Of a DNA stretch of 64,000 bases, positions 61,597-64,000 are shown piece after piece. The notes below the pieces were generated by a model that was not told where the DNA came from, searched no databases, and saw only the letters and a list, made by a program, of their open reading frames with translations. The number at the start of each line of letters is the position of its first letter. Position 1 is the first letter of the stretch. The stretch is from Apostichopus japonicus. Taxonomy: Eukaryota > Echinodermata > Holothuroidea > Aspidochirotida > Stichopodidae. The position numbers and the translations under genes are program-made. Location of the stretch: positions 9,213,984 through 9,277,983 of the forward strand of contig NC_092564.1 of assembly GCF_037975245.1 (NCBI RefSeq), written 5' to 3'.

Positions 61597-61646
61597 AGTT
61601 TTGTGAAAATCCTCAAAGGGACCCTTGTTGTACATCAGAAGAGATC
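61597..61646 (+). repeat. ~50-bp direct repeat, right copy
   Basis: Partner of 61336-61386, about 261 bases away. Together they suggest either a local duplication or an extended element with terminal direct repeats. Confidence 0.9.
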
Positions 61647-61852
61647 TTTTTGTTAAATGTTCATTAAAAGTAAGTTTTGTTTTCTATATTTGTAAAGTAA
61701 TCAGTGCCTATTTGATTTTCAGACAGTACCGTTTTGTTGAGATACTAAGAAAACTCATTAAAAAGTGTCCTTTAGTTGAGAATTTAAGGTAAAAAAAATC
61801 ACAAAATATATTTAACAATTGTAGTTTTGTTGAAGGACATTCAAATACTTGT

Positions 61853-62152
61853 TTTTAATAATAATAATCAGCAGTATTTTTTTATGACGCTTAAGCGACC
61901 ACGAATGTGGGAGAAACTCTCAAGGGCTTATGGAATACAACTTACAAGTCGATTCCAATTCAACATTTTAACAAAAAGTTGGAAAGCTTTTCAATTTAGA
62001 AAGTCATTTCAGATGGGAAAACCCTAGATTGCTCTTGGATGAAAAACCCACCTTACTATGACCCGGCCGGGTATCGAACCCGAAATCTCCCGATTGCTAG
62101 GCCTCATTGCTTCAAATGCCACCGCCTTGATCCACTCGGCCACAGCACCGGT
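61853..62152 (-). mobile_element. tRNA-Ser-like SINE, family C, near full length
   Basis: On the minus strand the head starts near ggtgctgtggccgagtggat (A box tggccgagtgg) and has a canonical B box ggttcgatacc. Between them lie a tttgaa anticodon-loop-like stretch and a long variable arm, as in serine tRNAs (anticodon TGA in the equivalent place). A body of about 190 bases follows, and the element ends in an (ATT)n tail at about 61857-61870. The intact promoter boxes suggest a fairly young copy. It is not a tRNA gene because the acceptor stem does not close. Confidence 0.8.
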
Positions 62153-64000
62153 GTTTTGGGGCGTTTGAGTGTACATGATGTAAAGGATCCATTTTGTCTG
62201 GAACTTTATGTAATATTTTATTTTACTCCTTAAGCCAAAGATACTTATCCCACTGCCATCAAAGTATGTGCTCCCTTCCGCCAGACTGAATCTTCCTCCG
62301 CTTCCTCCGATTATTTAAACCAAAAAAATATTTAATCTAGTCGAGAAGATGTCTATATGGAAGAACAAACAGTAAGCACGATCCGACAGTCATACTGAAT
62401 AAACGCCCATGCAGTTATAAGTGCTCCGGACCTCACAACAACCATAACGTGACAACTTATTTACCCCTAAAGCACCTGGAAAAATTCCAAGTATTTATAA
62501 AAAAAAAAGAGATCCGATATGATGGTCGGCTGAATGCTTTCGAACCAAGTGTGGATAAAAACAAACATTTACAACGATATTTCAGCCTTATAATATATAC
62601 TAATTCGTCCACCTACTGTATAAAGATGTTGAGAAGCATTTTTTTTTATGCCCTAAAAGCACTTTCTTTTTTTCCTCATGTCAGATGAGATATAACACTG
62701 TTAAGAGGATGCATGTATTCGCAGTTTTTGTGTGGAAATGAGAAATTGAATGCATGTTATAATTGCTTCCATGACTGATTCTTGATTAAGTCTCTTGGGT
62801 CTCAGACCTTTGCCGAATCGTTTAATTATAAGAACTGTAAACAAAGGTAGAAATGTCCAGAGAGCTGATTTACATGATATATTTGGTGAAACTTCCCTGC
62901 GTATAAAGCTCAGCTTAGTGTAGTAGTGGTCTTTACACTGGTCTTTCACATATCAGCATTTCAATCTTACGTTTACAATTGTATTTTATTCTATAACTTT
63001 ATGATCTCCGAGGTGATTGTATAATAAATGTTAAAGTTGATAGTTACATCATATCTTCCATATGTTTCTTTGGCAAAGTTCATGCAGGTGTAAAAGTTAA
63101 TGCAATAACAGAGAAATGGGCAGAAATTCCATACAAAATATGTTTTCAGTTTATTCAGCGGTTACAATACAGATTCCGAGGAAAACGTCTCAACCATGTG
63201 ACGTGTCGAATCCAAGACAGGGAACGTTCGTTCTCACGACAACAGTAAACAACAATAACAAAACTTCGAATATAAGACTATATACCTTACAATGTAACTA
63301 AGCAGAAGTCCATTATTTAAATTATGCTTTCAATGTATCTCTTTTAAGAATGCTAATGAACTCCCGTGTGACTCAACCTCTTGCAAGAGGTCGAGAGAAG
63401 GACGTAGCGTAGCTGGAACGATTACTTAATTAGCCTTCGCAGAAAGTATTTTCTTGTTCTTATACGTCAGTTTTGTTTAAGGACCTCATGATAGCATTCT
63501 AACAAGGGGAAACAGATGTTTCTCTGAAATGGTTATTAGGTGAATAATCTTGGAAAACATGAATTATCGTTAACAGTGAAGAATTTTGATTGCCCGAATG
63601 AACAGTATCCTGAGAAACTGTCAAACTATAAATTGTCTGCATGGTTAGGCTTTAAAACCTCTTTTTGTTATGCCTCTATGTAATCAAAGGAGTATATAGT
63701 CTGTCTGCCAGTACTGACCATAATTTAAGTCAGCAACAGGCTATGACAGTTTCTTTTTACATCTTTCCACTTCTCATTTGCCTTTTCTGTCCGCGCACCT
63801 GTTGTGATTTGTGCCCCTATTGCAAAAAACCTATACCTATACTATAAAGTTAGTATACGGGGAGCGGCAATAAATAAAGGTGATAATTAAATTATGCTCT
63901 TCTGCAAAAGCTGCCTCTTCTACGAAATGTTTGGGGGAACTCCCAATTAAAAGGGTAGACCAGAGGAAATTTTTTAATTTGACAGATGGAAAAGGGGAAA
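62153..64000. other. non-coding, no recognised feature
   Basis: AT-rich sequence to the end of the window. A perfect 14-base palindrome cctcttgcaagagg lies near 63378. Short frames only, none with a recognised family. Confidence 0.45.

Noticed and set aside
62055-62152. Functional tRNA-Ser gene
   Set aside because: The acceptor stem does not close, and the sequence continues into a body with an (ATT)n tail, so it is a SINE.

Overview
The window is AT-rich eukaryotic DNA with intron-containing genes, GT-AG splice sites, tRNA-derived SINEs, a truncated non-LTR retrotransposon, a candidate MITE and several large minisatellites. The interstitial repeat is TTAGGG-type and the one identifiable gene is an animal mitochondrial carrier, so the source is a metazoan. 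The low gene density and the type of repeats suggest a marine invertebrate deuterostome (an echinoderm such as a sea cucumber is my guess). That placement is inference only.

Two protein-coding genes can be assembled with matching splice phases. (1) On the minus strand, from 25279 down to 11000, ten exons encode a protein of about 965 residues. It is built from RNI/AMN1-type leucine-rich repeats, and one very large exon (21350-22693) inserts roughly 335 acidic, Ser/Thr/Glu-rich residues into the repeat domain. I cannot name it. (2) On the plus strand, 28357-31654, three coding exons encode a 314-residue mitochondrial carrier that I recognise as SLC25A44, the branched-chain amino acid carrier. 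The genes are head to head, with about 3.1 kb between start codons. That interval holds a 285-bp TIR element carrying telomere-like repeats and a tRNA-derived SINE that ends about 44 bp before the 5'UTR splice acceptor of SLC25A44.

Layout. 1-10.9 kb: no recognisable gene; one copy of a ~590-bp dispersed repeat, a 31-bp minisatellite and one copy of a ~150-bp dispersed repeat. 10.9-25.3 kb: the LRR gene; its introns hold a 3-kb minisatellite with a ~720-bp higher-order repeat, a LINE 3' end, a ~100-bp tandem repeat and SINE pieces. 25.3-28.3 kb: shared upstream region. 28.3-31.7 kb: SLC25A44. 31.7-64 kb: no gene I can support firmly; at most a few isolated exon-like stretches. This part holds four-base to ~110-bp tandem arrays, a SINE whose tail has expanded into a 24-bp minisatellite, five more copies of the ~150-bp dispersed repeat, the second ~590-bp repeat copy and a tRNA-Ser-like SINE.

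The long open frames at 36.1-37.9 kb and 40.6-41.4 kb come from minisatellites whose unit lengths are multiples of three. I do not treat them as genes. No rRNA gene, intact tRNA gene, CRISPR array or viral gene was seen.
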